Below, piece after piece: positions 35,546-46,869 of a DNA stretch of 64,000 bases. Source of the DNA: Heliopora coerulea. Lineage: Eukaryota > Cnidaria > Anthozoa > Scleralcyonacea > Helioporidae. Location of the stretch: contig JASJOG010000007.1 of assembly GCA_030142905.1 (NCBI GenBank), positions 67,001-131,000 of the forward strand, in the 5' to 3' direction. The notes below the pieces were generated by a model that did not search any database, was not told the DNA's origin, and saw only the letters and a list, made by a program, of their open reading frames with translations. Position 1 is the stretch's first letter. Every line of letters starts with the position of its first letter. Made by a program: the position numbers and the translations under genes.

Positions 35546-35918
35546 AATAGATTAGGTAATTAACAACGAACTATGAACGAATCAGTATAAGTAATAGTGT
35601 GGTTGTCCATGCAATTAAATTGTGCAAAAAACACGCACGAGTAAGTTTTTTTCAAAGTCTATCATGAACAGTAAGAGTTCGAGGGACGAGTGGTATTTGA
35701 ATGTCTTAAAAACGCATGAGTGAAGCTTTTCCTAACTACTCGTGAAACCATGCGATCACCAATTAATAATATACATGAATAAAGTAATATATCAGAAAAA
35801 TTTTTCAAAAAAAATATACCAGGAATATGATTCATATTTCCTCCGTTGATTTCTCTTTGGCTTCAACTTTTTAACCAATGGGCATTGGGACGATCAGGTT
35901 GGGCCTGGCGATCGGCAA

Positions 35919-38607
35919 ATGGCAACAATGGCTGCACAGTTTAAACGTCACTGCAAGATAGAAGTCTTTAATACATTTTCTCGAGGCCGTGGAATAAAAT
36001 CCAAAGTCCCCTTCACGGCTGGGAGTGAAGTACTTGAATGTCATCCTTATGTTTTCGTTTCAAGGAGTGAAATGCATGGCAAAATATGCGACACGTGTTT
36101 GACAATAAAGGAATGGCTTCAACGTTGCTCTTCGTGTAAGTTGGTTTACTATTGTGGACTTACGTGTCAAAGAATGGCGTGGAAGCTGCACAAGCTGGAG
36201 TGTAAATACTTAAACAAAATGTTTCCAAAAATGCCAAGTGATACGGTGCGCTTATTGGGACTCTTGCTTTTGAGAAATGATGACAGCGATGAAGGACTGG
36301 TTACATGAATTAACAACACATTCCGACGAAATCAGGAAAGAGAAAAGTGAAATGTTTACACATATCTTGGCGGTGTTAAACACGTATTTAGATACACGGG
36401 AACTTAACAATGCGAATGTTTTTGAACAGTTTTGCAAAGTAAATTGTAATACTTTCACCATTAGTGATGGGGAAACCAAACCAATCGGTAAGTTAAAGAT
36501 ACAAAAATGTGCACTGTGTGTGTATCAAAAGAAAACGAGAGAGAAAGTGAAATAAAACTTCAGAATTTAGAAAACGAAAACTGATATTATAAGCGAAACT
36601 TCTGCTAAGGGATTCAGCTGAAACTTCATATCATTCTATGATTTAGCATTTAGGTATTATTTTCCACAAATAGTTTGACCAGTGTTGAATCTATGAGATT
36701 AAAAGACAAAGTTAATTTTGGTAGAAAGGGAATATTATGCATGTTATCAAACTAAGTAAAATACTGCTTTGTTTTTTTTCCAGTATCTTACCATATTTCT
36801 TATTTTAGGACTTGGTTTGTATCCTGAGGCATCATTTATTAATCATTCTTGTCTTCCCAATCGTGTGGCTGTGTTTGTCGGTTCCAGATGCTACATTCAG
36901 TGCATTGAAAACGTGCCTTCTGGAGCAGAACTGTGCATAAGTTACACTAAGCTGCTGAGGCCTCATCACATCAGGAGAAAAGAATTAAAAGAACAATATT
37001 TCTTTGAATGTACATGCACACATTGCAAGGAAGAAATTACTTTTGGGACACCAATGAATGGTTTAAAATGTCCAAACAAAGAGTGCTCGAGTCCAACTGG
37101 TTTTCAGCCAGGTTAGTGAAGGGCAAAAGCACACTCCATAATTTTACTACTCATGGGAACAAGCCCTGCCCTGGGTTAATGAATGCTGAATTATTTTTGT
37201 TTTATAAAGAAAAAAAAATTGGTCAGCTGACACAGTCATAAATAATTTATGAATAAAAACAAAAAAAGCGAATGCATAATTTATACCTTGAAGTAGTAAA
37301 CATGATACAAAATCTTCCTGATTTTCTTCTTTTGGAACTTCCCTTTCATTGTGTAAGTTAAAATGTTTTTTTATATCTATGACTTTTAATGATTATGAAT
37401 ATATTATCTTCCTGATTTGTTTATATAATTTATATATACCCATAATTGCCTGTCAGAAAGTTGTGTTCATTGATAGATGCAGACATTGAGAGCCAGAAGT
37501 GGGAATAATGTACAAAGAGAGGGACAAAAAGGAAATATTAGAATAAATTTGGGCTAGAGCTTAGACCATCTTCACTGGTTTGTAATAACTAGATTTGTAA
37601 TCATATTTTGCTATCATTCCATTGAATCAATTCACAAGTCATAACTATTTAATTTGCTGGAACCCAATAAAATAATGCATTTGGCTTTGCTTGTGTACAG
37701 ACACAACAAATTTGTTGAGAAACATTTCCAGGACTATTTCCTTTATAAAGAGCTGAAGTTTTTCTTTTGTTTGTTGCTTTTTTTTAAATAATGGAAAATC
37801 AAGGTGAGATGTTTCTGGGAAATATAGGCATGGTCGAATTATAAGATGGTTAGTGGACATAGCTTTCAAGGAACTCCAACCCCAACAGGGACCTTGAAAA
37901 CTTTTGTATGTAACTTTTGGTTTTATGTCAGTGTGTTCAGGTTTCCATTCATAGTAGCATTTGTTTTCATTCCAGATGTTGCTATGAACATGTGTGGTAA
38001 TTGTGGCACAGAAATACTCAACTTTTACAATTCCTCTGCAGTTACTGAACTGTATCAAATGATTGAGAATTCATTGAGTGCAATGAACATGCTGGTTAAG
38101 GAAGAAAAACACAGAAAAGCCCTCACTGTTTGTGAAAGTGTCCTTAATGATGTACAGGAAACATTACATTGTTTGAACTACCAAGTTTTAAGGATTGTTG
38201 ATAAAGCTTCTGATATATGTATTGAAATGGGTCATTGGCACAAGGCATTGGATTACTGCAGGAAGTCCATTCTAGGATACAAAAAATTTTACCCAAAATA
38301 TCATCCCAGCCTTGGTCTTCAGCTGTACAGAATAGGTGAGATAAATAAATCAATTTTAACCCTTTCCCTCTCAAATCTTGTTCTCATACCATGCATGGCT
38401 TTTTTCTCCCCAGGAAAATTGCAGTTACATTTGGATATGGTTGAAGCTGGGTTTAGCACTCTTTCTCAAGCCAAGGAGGTGCTTGACATCTGTCATGGCA
38501 AAAAACATCCATTTACCCTTCAACTTGACAAGCTCTTGTTTCAGGTGGCCCAAGAGAAGCAGTTCTTGTCAGCTGGTCAACCTCATGGTGCTCCATACAG
38601 GATATAA
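35919..38607 (+). CDS. SMYD-family SET/MYND lysine methyltransferase (SMYD3-like), apparent frameshift
   Basis: Exons 35919..36487, 36809..37111, 37976..38335 and 38414..38607 join at phase-1 GT-AG introns. They predict about 474 residues once one extra G at 36294-36295 is allowed for, somewhat longer than human SMYD3 (428). Order: split-SET N part (residues 1-50), MYND zinc finger with CDTC, CSSC, YYCGLTC and HKLEC (about 52-90), SET core GLGLYPEASFINHSCLPN and GAELCISY, post-SET cysteines CTCTHCKEE, a further CGNCG pair and a TPR-like C-terminal domain (KALDYCRKS, HPSLGLQLYRIGKLQLHLDM). Family role: AdoMet-dependent protein lysine methylation in nucleus or cytoplasm. Without correction the first frame stops at 36306 and the WLHELTTHSDE segment is lost, so either the copy is broken or the base is an assembly error. 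Confidence 0.85.
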
Positions 38608-38657
38608 ACAGGCAGATATCAAAAGTTCCATTGGAACTAAATTTGAACTTTCACATT

Positions 38658-39184
38658 TTATCTATCCCAACTCAAAAATGACATAGTGTCCAAGCTATCC
38701 AGTCGAGCGACAGAACTTGGTTCAATGTTGACCGACTCATCCACATCGCCGTAATCAGATTCGCTCGATTCCCCAGTGCATGAATTTCGTCTAGCTTGAA
38801 ATTGATAACCTTGAACACCATCCAGGTTAAGGTTATCTTCCAGGAAATCGTCTACATCCAGATTTGAGGAGTTCGAACGGCTTGAACTAGAACAACCTTC
38901 CTCAGAAGGACTCTCTCCGACAACGCTCATTTGTAATTTACTTCAAAACAACATTGGTAATCGAGCGAGAAGCACTCAGTGACGTCATATTTGGTACTCC
39001 GCTGACAATCCGCGTCTTCCTGGGAAAGACAACATGGCGTCGCAAATTTTGCAAAATTTCGAACTTCGGCGTGCAATATCTCCTTAACTAAGTGGAATTA
39101 ACCAGAGAAATTTTGCCGATGGCCTAATGTTGGTAAGATCTTTCATATGAGCCCAACATGTATTTTGAGTGGAGTACCCCTTTA
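38658..39184 (-). mobile_element. 5' fragment of a DNA-transposon-like gene (acidic N-terminus)
   Basis: A minus-strand frame from the ATG at 38930 encodes MSVVGESPSEEGCSSSSRSN, an acidic region and VQGYQFQARRNS, stopping at 38658. Upstream lies sequence opening with TTAAAGGGGTACTCCACTC (39184 downward). The Ser/Glu-rich stretch followed by 'V-x-x-Y-x-F' resembles the first exon of cnidarian multicopy proteins with a P2X7-type zinc domain. The cysteine domain itself is missing, so this is truncated. TTAA at the end suggests a TTAA-targeting element, but the other end is absent. Confidence 0.35.
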
Positions 39185-41181
39185 ACTTTCCGAGAGCAGC
39201 AACAATCCCAGTAAGAAAGAGAACTCACTGCATGTCAACCACATATTTATACATCAAAACTGCTAAGTACGGCTTGAGATTTAATTCCCTGGATTAACCT
39301 TCGGCAATTTGGGATACTTTTAAGAATAAACCGTTACCTGACAAAATTTCAAAACATACAAACATCTAGTGATATGCAATGCTCAACCAGTTTATCCGAA
39401 CACCATACATGATGCTAGCATGGTAAAATTTAAAAACTGCCCTGCCGGAAAATGCGCCAGTAAAATATGCCAACGGCCCCAACTAAATTTTTATAAGTAA
39501 AACAATCATACCTGTTTGATTCCAACTAAAAGAATGATGACCGTTTTTTATCTAGTTACTTTTAACTTTTGCTGCTGTGACCTGAGTGACATAGGCTCGA
39601 CAAGCGTTTCAGTTTTGTCCCGTACTGAAGTTGTCTCAAAGGGATAAAAATAAAAGAGCTAGTAATGCGAAGGAATTCTCTTACAAACCTGGTCCAAGGC
39701 AATGTGGTAGACGACAGCGATGATAAACTTTCACTTTAGCACACCGACGTATGTGAACTATGTAACTTCTTGTACAATGCAAGTTCAACCTATATTAACA
39801 AAGAATTAAATGTTCGAGACCTGTTCTCGAAAATTCTATCCCAAAAGTGTGACCTTACGTTATAGCGGCATCTTCTACTCCATGTGCTATTGATGTACAA
39901 CGTACAAATTTCTTCAACTTCTTTTTTTTTCAACTCAACTCCTCTGTGGGAAGTTGTGCATGTGCTGCTTCCTGCCATAGAATAAGAGCGCTGATTGGTC
40001 AATTGGCGAGCGAAACTGCGACCGAGCACAATCAAAATTGTTGGTCATATGATAATACGGCCTCCGCTCTCACATTTCGAGAAATTTACCTGAACTGAAA
40101 AATTTTGGGATATTTCAAGGAATAATCTAAGCAACTCGATGTTTTATGGAATTTTTAGCGAAATTTTAAAATTTAATTGAAATAATACTATTCAAGTTAA
40201 TCAATAACCTCCTTCATCAATAAATAATTAAACTGAAAAGTAGAAGCTAAACCCCAATCAAGCAGGACCTCTCAACATAGTAGCTGAATGAACCATGGCT
40301 CCTCCAGCCCTCACAATGGCCCCCCAGTATATATATTGGTTATACTGTTCTCCCACTGGTCATTTACTTCTTTGAGGATGAATTTTAACCTTTAAACCTT
40401 TGTTACAAAACCATCACTAAAGTTCAAACCTATGTTAAAAAGGGACTTACTTTTCTGGTTTACAAAATAGTAAATTTATATATAAATTGCACTTCCCCCA
40501 GACTCAAAAATTTTGAATGCTATAAAAATGTTATTTCCATTTATATTAACTCCAAGCACGACTACAAACGGGCAGTAGGTTATTACGTGTCACCTTTGGG
40601 TTTATTAAATGTATTCAGAAACCTGTTGTATCAATTGGGAAAACTAGTCAACACATTTAAGTGTACTGGGACAAACACCCACATGCACAGTATCAGTTGA
40701 CTTCAATAAATAACTTAATAATCCAAATATTGAAATTCCTTGTTATATGTCTTATTTTGACAAAATTTAATGACTGTACATAACTAATCCTTTCAGCCTG
40801 TAAATAGCTCTTTAAATCAGTGACCTTTGACTAATGGTAACTAATAATTTGACATGGATAACTGCATTGAAATAAGTTGATTCTTAAGAATCCACATGAA
40901 TATTACCACTCTAAAATAAAAGAATGCACAAAATTAGACATTCTGACAACAAAATTAATAATGTACAGGGTCTAAAACCTCTTCATTTAGGGAAACATTT
41001 ATTTGAACTAAATTGCTTAAGTATGTTTCTTTACATACATGTCCACTTCACACTAAGAAATAACTTCTGGTAAATGCTACAAAACAATTGAGGTAATTTA
41101 AATTGGGGAAGTGAACATGTGCTACTGTTGAAAATTTAACCTTGAATATTTTAGCTGCATGCCCTCCTAGAGTGTCCAGGT
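39185..41181. other. Intergenic DNA between SMYD and APN1
   Basis: No convincing exon. A short minus-strand open frame at 39790-40035 contains KKKEVEEICTLYINSTWS but has no recognisable domain or splice support. The rest is AT-rich. Confidence 0.4.
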
Positions 41182-44100
41182 TTATTTAGACATGGAATAC
41201 AAATACTTGATTTCTTTTTCATAAGTTTTGTCACTTTGGCAAGGAGTCTCCAGGATCATTGGTATTCCATCAAACCGTTTATCATTCATCAGATATTTAA
41301 ATCCTTTCAACCCAATCTTTCCTTTACCAATGTTCTCATGCCTGTCCAGATGACATCCCAGTTCTCCTTTTGAGTCATTCAGATGCACACCTCTGAGATA
41401 TTCAATGCCAATAATGTTTTCAAAATCAACCATCATACTGTCAAACCCTTTTTCTGTAGCAACATCATAACCAGCAGCAAATGCATGGCAAGTATCAAGG
41501 CATACTCCCACCCTCGATTTATCATTCACTCTGTCAATGATACCCTTTAGTTCTTCAAACTTCCCTCCAACCTATAGCAAGCAATGCAAAAGATGAATAA
41601 TTTTACCACATGCAAAGGACAATTGCATTTCATTGGACAACTCACCAAGTAAAAATATGGTATTCACAAAACATTAGAAAAAAATATTAAAAGACAGTAA
41701 TGTAAATGTTAAAAATACAAAATGAATGCTACATCATTAAGACTGGATGAACCTAAAAGTAAACACCAAACTGAAAGCTGTAGTATTTCCCCAAGAAACA
41801 CTGTTGTATGCACATTGTTCAGTGCAAAAGCAAAATGTCTGTGATATGAGTAAAGCACCAAAGGTTGACTTTTACCAGGTATACAAGCCATGTTTTCAAT
41901 TAACCCACTACAAGACAAGGGTACATTTTAGAATTATTTTTAGTTGGGCTAACACCAGATAATTTTATCGAGCAGAGCAGGGTGCCTGCCCCCTATCGGG
42001 TAAAAGATAAATTACCAAACCATAAGTTTCCTTTTGTAGTTTTAGGTTGACTGACATTTCAGTATCATGCTATCAAGAATATTACCCAATATGCTTACAG
42101 ATTATATCTCTATACTATGTATTCAGTATTTATGTCATACTATAGTTAATGAACTATCATAATAGTTGCCCAATGGTAATACATTGGAGTAGTATGCTAT
42201 CAAGAGATATTACCATAATTGTATAGCAACACTAATGCACATTAATATGAGAGACATTACACACAAAGTGCATGTGGGAACTTGGTTATATAACAGACAA
42301 TTAGCTGACACAGGTGAAGCTTAAGCACTCCATAAAACAAGTTCTGAGCCCCAGATGGGGATTGCACTGACAACCTTGGTTTTAGGATCCCACTTTTTAT
42401 AAGGCTGTATAATCTGAATTGAAATCATTTTTTAAGGGCACAACTTTGACAAACATCCACATAATTTATTGTCAGTGACATCATCAAGCTCCCTCATGGG
42501 CTTTCAGCTTTGTGCATAATATTCATATTTTTTAATCACATTATTGGCATATTGTGACTGTTGCACAGGATGGACATAATTAAATTGTACCTGCACCTTA
42601 GCTCACTATCTGAGTCTCAGTAGCTCAATGGTTATAGTATCTCAACAGTCATAAGGGTGTTCTAGGTTCAATGCCAGTCTGGGAGCTCAAAAAAAGATTT
42701 TCAGAGTGTTTGAGCTTTACAAACTTCCACATTGCAGTATCATACTTGTAACAGGTACTACAACTATAATAATTGACTGATTGTAACACACTACAATATT
42801 ATGCTACCAGAAGATATTGCCATAACAGCAGTCCAGTGATAAGGCATTCTATCACAACATTGTTATGATCACAACATTACCCGATATGGTAGCTAGTTAA
42901 CCCAATTAGATTTATGTATGGGTCCACATTTTTTAGCCCTAAGACTGATCTTTCGTTCTGATTAGATGGCAGCAAGCATTGAACAATAACACCTTCCAGG
43001 CACATAGTTCATGTACAGTATCTGCTTGCAAGACTTGCCATTCATTCTTTCCTGTCAGAGTTGACTTTTCTAACCATATTCTGGCTATAGCCATATAATT
43101 TTACTCATAAAAGGGAGATGTCTGTGAAGGAAAACTTTACCAAAAATTTTCCCTTTGTTAATGTTACCATAACTGATGGGAAAGTTAAGCAGAAGTTGAC
43201 TGTCCCACATTGTATGCAAGTGCTGCAGAAACTGGATGCAACTGTTTCAACCAATGCTATCTTTAATGGCTTCACAAGTGATTTGTGAGTTATTACATAC
43301 ACAAGGGGTGCAATTTTTTGAAAATGCATCACATTGCCAGAGAACAGCAGTGGCTATACAATCAATGTAACAAATTTTAGGAACAAATTATCATGTAGTC
43401 AACTGTATGAATAAAGGATGACTTTGAAAGGTCAGCATGTCAAACATGAATTAAATACTTTCTTCTTGCCAGCTAGGAATTTAAAAAATGGTGGGTGGCT
43501 ACATAAGTGGTAACAGTCAACTATAAGTTGATGAAAATTCAACTTGGTTGGATTTGTTCCAATTTTTTTGTGACTTTTTTGTGTTCTCACATTGCCAGTC
43601 TGAGAGTAGCTACAAATGCACCTTTTTGTCATGTTATGGTCATGTGATATATTTTTGAAAACTTACATTATTTCTTTGCATCGTTCAAGATCAAAATCAA
43701 TCTTTTTGAAATGTTATTTTCCTATAAGTACTTGAACAGGATACAGCATTTACAGTGCAAAAAGGATTATTATTGCATGTACAAGTCACCATCTTCACAC
43801 TACAATAAAATATTGGATTACAATCAATACATACATGTTTAAAAAATAAAGGCATGGTAGCCATGTTGAAGCTCATAAACAACAGCAGCTAATGAGAGCC
43901 CTTTGTTGGACAACTTACAATCATCACAGTCCCATTGTAACCAGCTGACTAGAAATTAGTCTGTCTTGGACTTGACGTGGGTTTAACCTCTGAACTATTA
44001 GGCACTCAACCAGGTCATAACTGAACATTGGTTACATGGATAAAAAAGCCTTCCTAACTGTTTACCTTGGTAAAGAATGGCAAGAATAAAGAACAACATT

Positions 44101-45508
44101 GAAGAGGTTGTGGATCATGTTTTGGACAGTTCCGATGAAGAATTTAGTGAAACTCAAGATGATTATGGAATGGACATTCAGAATTAAAACATGCAGTGTG
44201 TTCAACCAACTCATAAGTGAAAAAATATTGATGACAGACAGCAAATTGAACAAAGTACAATGGTTTGAGTGGTTAATATTCTAACATTAAAATCCTCTGC
44301 AAGAAATAAGCTTTCAGTTAGTGTAAAATTTTTATTTTTTTTAATAGTATATTCAAGGAATCATGAAGCAGAACATCAATAAAAATCTGTGGAGAAATTA
44401 AGTTCATTTACAAAATAAGTTTGGGAGCCTAAGAGTTGATGCCTGAAGTTTTCTTTTTTCTATCATCCTCTCTTTTTCTATTATTCTTTTGTTGTACATG
44501 TTGGTACACCAGACACTGGGTGTTATAGGGGTTAAGGCATTGCCACAGCAATATAGCTGTTATTTTCACACTTACTGATCAATGATTATTGACAATCTTT
44601 TCTTGAAAATAATGCTGCACCAGCAAACAACTATATTAACCCCCCCCCCAGCCCAGGACCTCACTTATCATGAGTTCCCCATAACACTGGTCCCATGAAA
44701 TGCAGTAAGTCCATCAACATTAACCACCACCAATTTTCATAGACCATCTTACCGTATTTCCTTGGCAGCTCATGTTTTCCAGAACCGTTATGACAAATTT
44801 TGTCTTCTTGTGAGCCAAGTTAATACTTTCACCAACACGGTCCAAGCTCTCTTCTACCGAGATCTTGCCGCATGTTGACCCAGGGTGAAAGTTATAAAGC
44901 GTTAAACCAAGCATCTCACAACGTTGCAGTTCATCCACCAGTACCCGTCGGCTTTTTTGCAAAGTCTCATCATCTGGAGAGCCACAGTTCATCAGATAAA
45001 TTCCGTGAGGTAGAATGACACTTGGTGAGAAACCAGAATCACGACAAGCGTCACGAAACAATTGCGCATCTTTCGCCGACAGGGACTTCGCCTCCCACTG
45101 ACGTTGAGACCGTAAAAACATAGCGAATGATTTAGCGCCAAGTTCTAATGCACGGTTGACGGCTAAGTGTATTCCGCCACTTACAGAAACATGAGCTCCA
45201 ACATACTTCTTCCATCCCTCGGTGACCGTTACAACTTCGTCTTGTAGTTCGTCTCCAACAGTGTCAGCAGTCTTCAGATTTTCATCACTTAAATCTTCAA
45301 ATTCCGACAGGTTACCAAGTTTTTCCGCCAAATGTGTTGCACGTTTGGTCTCCAAGTCCAAAGAAGATGTTTCTCGAGGTCGTTTTCGAGCGTTACCTTC
45401 GTTCGCATTCAAGGCTTCAGCAAAGTCAGGTTTCCTTTTCACAGGCAAAACGTTGCTTTGCCAAACACTCTCAGCTTTCTTCGCAATTCGTAAACTTCGA
45501 CGAGACAT
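41182..45508 (-). CDS. APN1: Endonuclease IV / AP endonuclease (APN1, Nfo family)
   Basis: Two exons: 44753..45508 and 41182..41571, separated by a 3.2-kb phase-0 intron (GTAAGA donor, TATAG acceptor), giving 381 residues. It cleaves DNA 5' to abasic sites in base-excision repair. Residues 1-105 form a basic then acidic N-terminal extension (KRKPD, RKRPRE, a likely nuclear signal) absent from bacterial Nfo. The TIM barrel begins YVGAHVSVSGGI. All nine metal ligands of the family are visible: LPHGIY, YNFHPGST, LENMSCQGN, CLDTCHAF (Asp and His), GVHLNDSKG, LDRHENIGKG (Asp and His) and MILETP. The start is the ATG at 45508; an upstream in-frame TTG is unlikely. The neighbour upstream in tandem is NDUFA3. 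A truncated duplicate lies at 33449. Vertebrates lack this gene while cnidarians keep it (general knowledge). Confidence 0.96.
41903..42004 (+). repeat. Dispersed short repeat, copy 6 (APN1 intron)
   Basis: AACCCACTACAAGACAAGGG, then AGTTGGGCTAACACCAGATA and ATTTTATCGAGCAGAGCAGG. Confidence 0.5.
42612..42687 (+). repeat. tRNA-like SINE head (APN1 intron)
   Basis: GAGTCTCAGTAGCTCAATGG resembles a pol III A box (TAGCTCAATGGTTA) and GGTTCAATGCC a B box, at correct spacing. The acceptor stem does not pair cleanly and no CCA-compatible end is present. The piece is followed by an A-run and unrelated sequence, as in a tRNA-derived SINE rather than a tRNA gene. Confidence 0.4.
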
Positions 45509-46869
45509 GGTTGTATGCAAAAGTGTTTACATGTGTCATCAGTTTTTACCTCGATTCCTTCTGTCATCCTTCCATATCTTCCCAACTATAAGGTTGCATG
45601 GCCCTGCCAAGTGCAAATATGTTCAAATCCTTCAAAATCTTATTATCCATGTCATTCCCAGTTATCCCTTCACTTACTGTACACCACCTAGAGGGTTACC
45701 GAAGAGAGGAACTTCCTGCAACATATCAATTGTTGGGCAAGTGTTAAGTAAATAATCAGGGTTTAAGTAAATAATCAGGTATTTTAATGGATTGTATGTG
45801 CCACATTGGCACCTATTCAACATATAATTTTTACAAAATATTAGTAATTTCATAATTATGACTATGTATTATTTTCATGATTATACAAAACCCTTTCTGT
45901 CAGCCCAACTCTCAGGAAATGCCAAATGGTCTGTTCAACACAACTGTTATGACATCTGTATATCTCTGACACTGATATAGAAAAATGTCCCACATGGAAA
46001 ACAAAAGAAAAGAAATTTTGTAATTAGTTGTTCAACCTGTGATCCAGATTGGCTGTTTGCTGCATGAGTACAAGGGTTCTAGGCCATAAAGTCGGTGTGT
46101 TTTCAGTCATTAATTAACCCATTAAGGGGCAAGGGTGCACCTTAGAATTTTATTCTGGTGAATGCCAGACAAGATCCTCAATGAATTTAAAATGGTGACA
46201 ATGAGTGCAAGTGCCAAGGAAACATTGCTGATTTGGCATGTCATGTCAACTCACTCTGGGCTATTTCTGTGTCAAGAATTGGGAGGGAGAGCATTTTGTT
46301 CCCCTTCCCAATTTCATTATTACTTGGTGTACTGTCACATAGTGTTCTTTAAGGATGGACTCATGTCCTTCTGAGAAGCTCATTCATTTCCTTCCTAGCC
46401 CAGACAGTGACAAAGTAAACTGAGAGTAATATCAGAATAAAAACGTATGTACCCAGCATAAAACATGCAATGAAGCCATGATCAGATAGAAAGAAATTTT
46501 ATTAAGTGAACCAATATTTTGTGTTTCATGTTTTCTGCTGGATATTTATTTTTTATAAGTTGATGATTTTGAGCAAGGTACTTTCTTGCCAAACTGAATT
46601 TGAGACTTGTAGGCTGCCAATAATATACAATATAATCCACAACAAGATCTCATTGATTCATAAGAATGATAATGAAATTTAAAAATAAATTTCCAAAAAG
46701 TGAAACTGTGCTAAAAGCAGCTCCTTGATATTCTTAAATTTCATTGTAACTTTATTTTGGTCATGATTCTTGGTTCTTATCTTTCAGGATATCAGGAACT
46801 GGATCTAAAAAAATCAATTTTAAATAATTTATTGTGGAATTGACAATATACAAAATATAAAGAATAGAT
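45150..46869. repeat. Segmental duplication, parental copy
   Basis: Partner of 33449..35161. It is inferred to be the source because APN1 and NDUFA3 are complete around it while the other copy has only fragments. Confidence 0.9.
46113..46188 (+). repeat. Dispersed short repeat, copy 7
   Basis: Duplicate partner of the copy at 34404; TTAACCCATTAAGGGGCAAG then TATTCTGGTGAATGCCAGAC. Confidence 0.45.

Noticed and set aside
42612..42687. A functional tRNA gene.
   Set aside because: A- and B-box-like blocks exist, but the acceptor stem does not pair and the sequence continues like a SINE.
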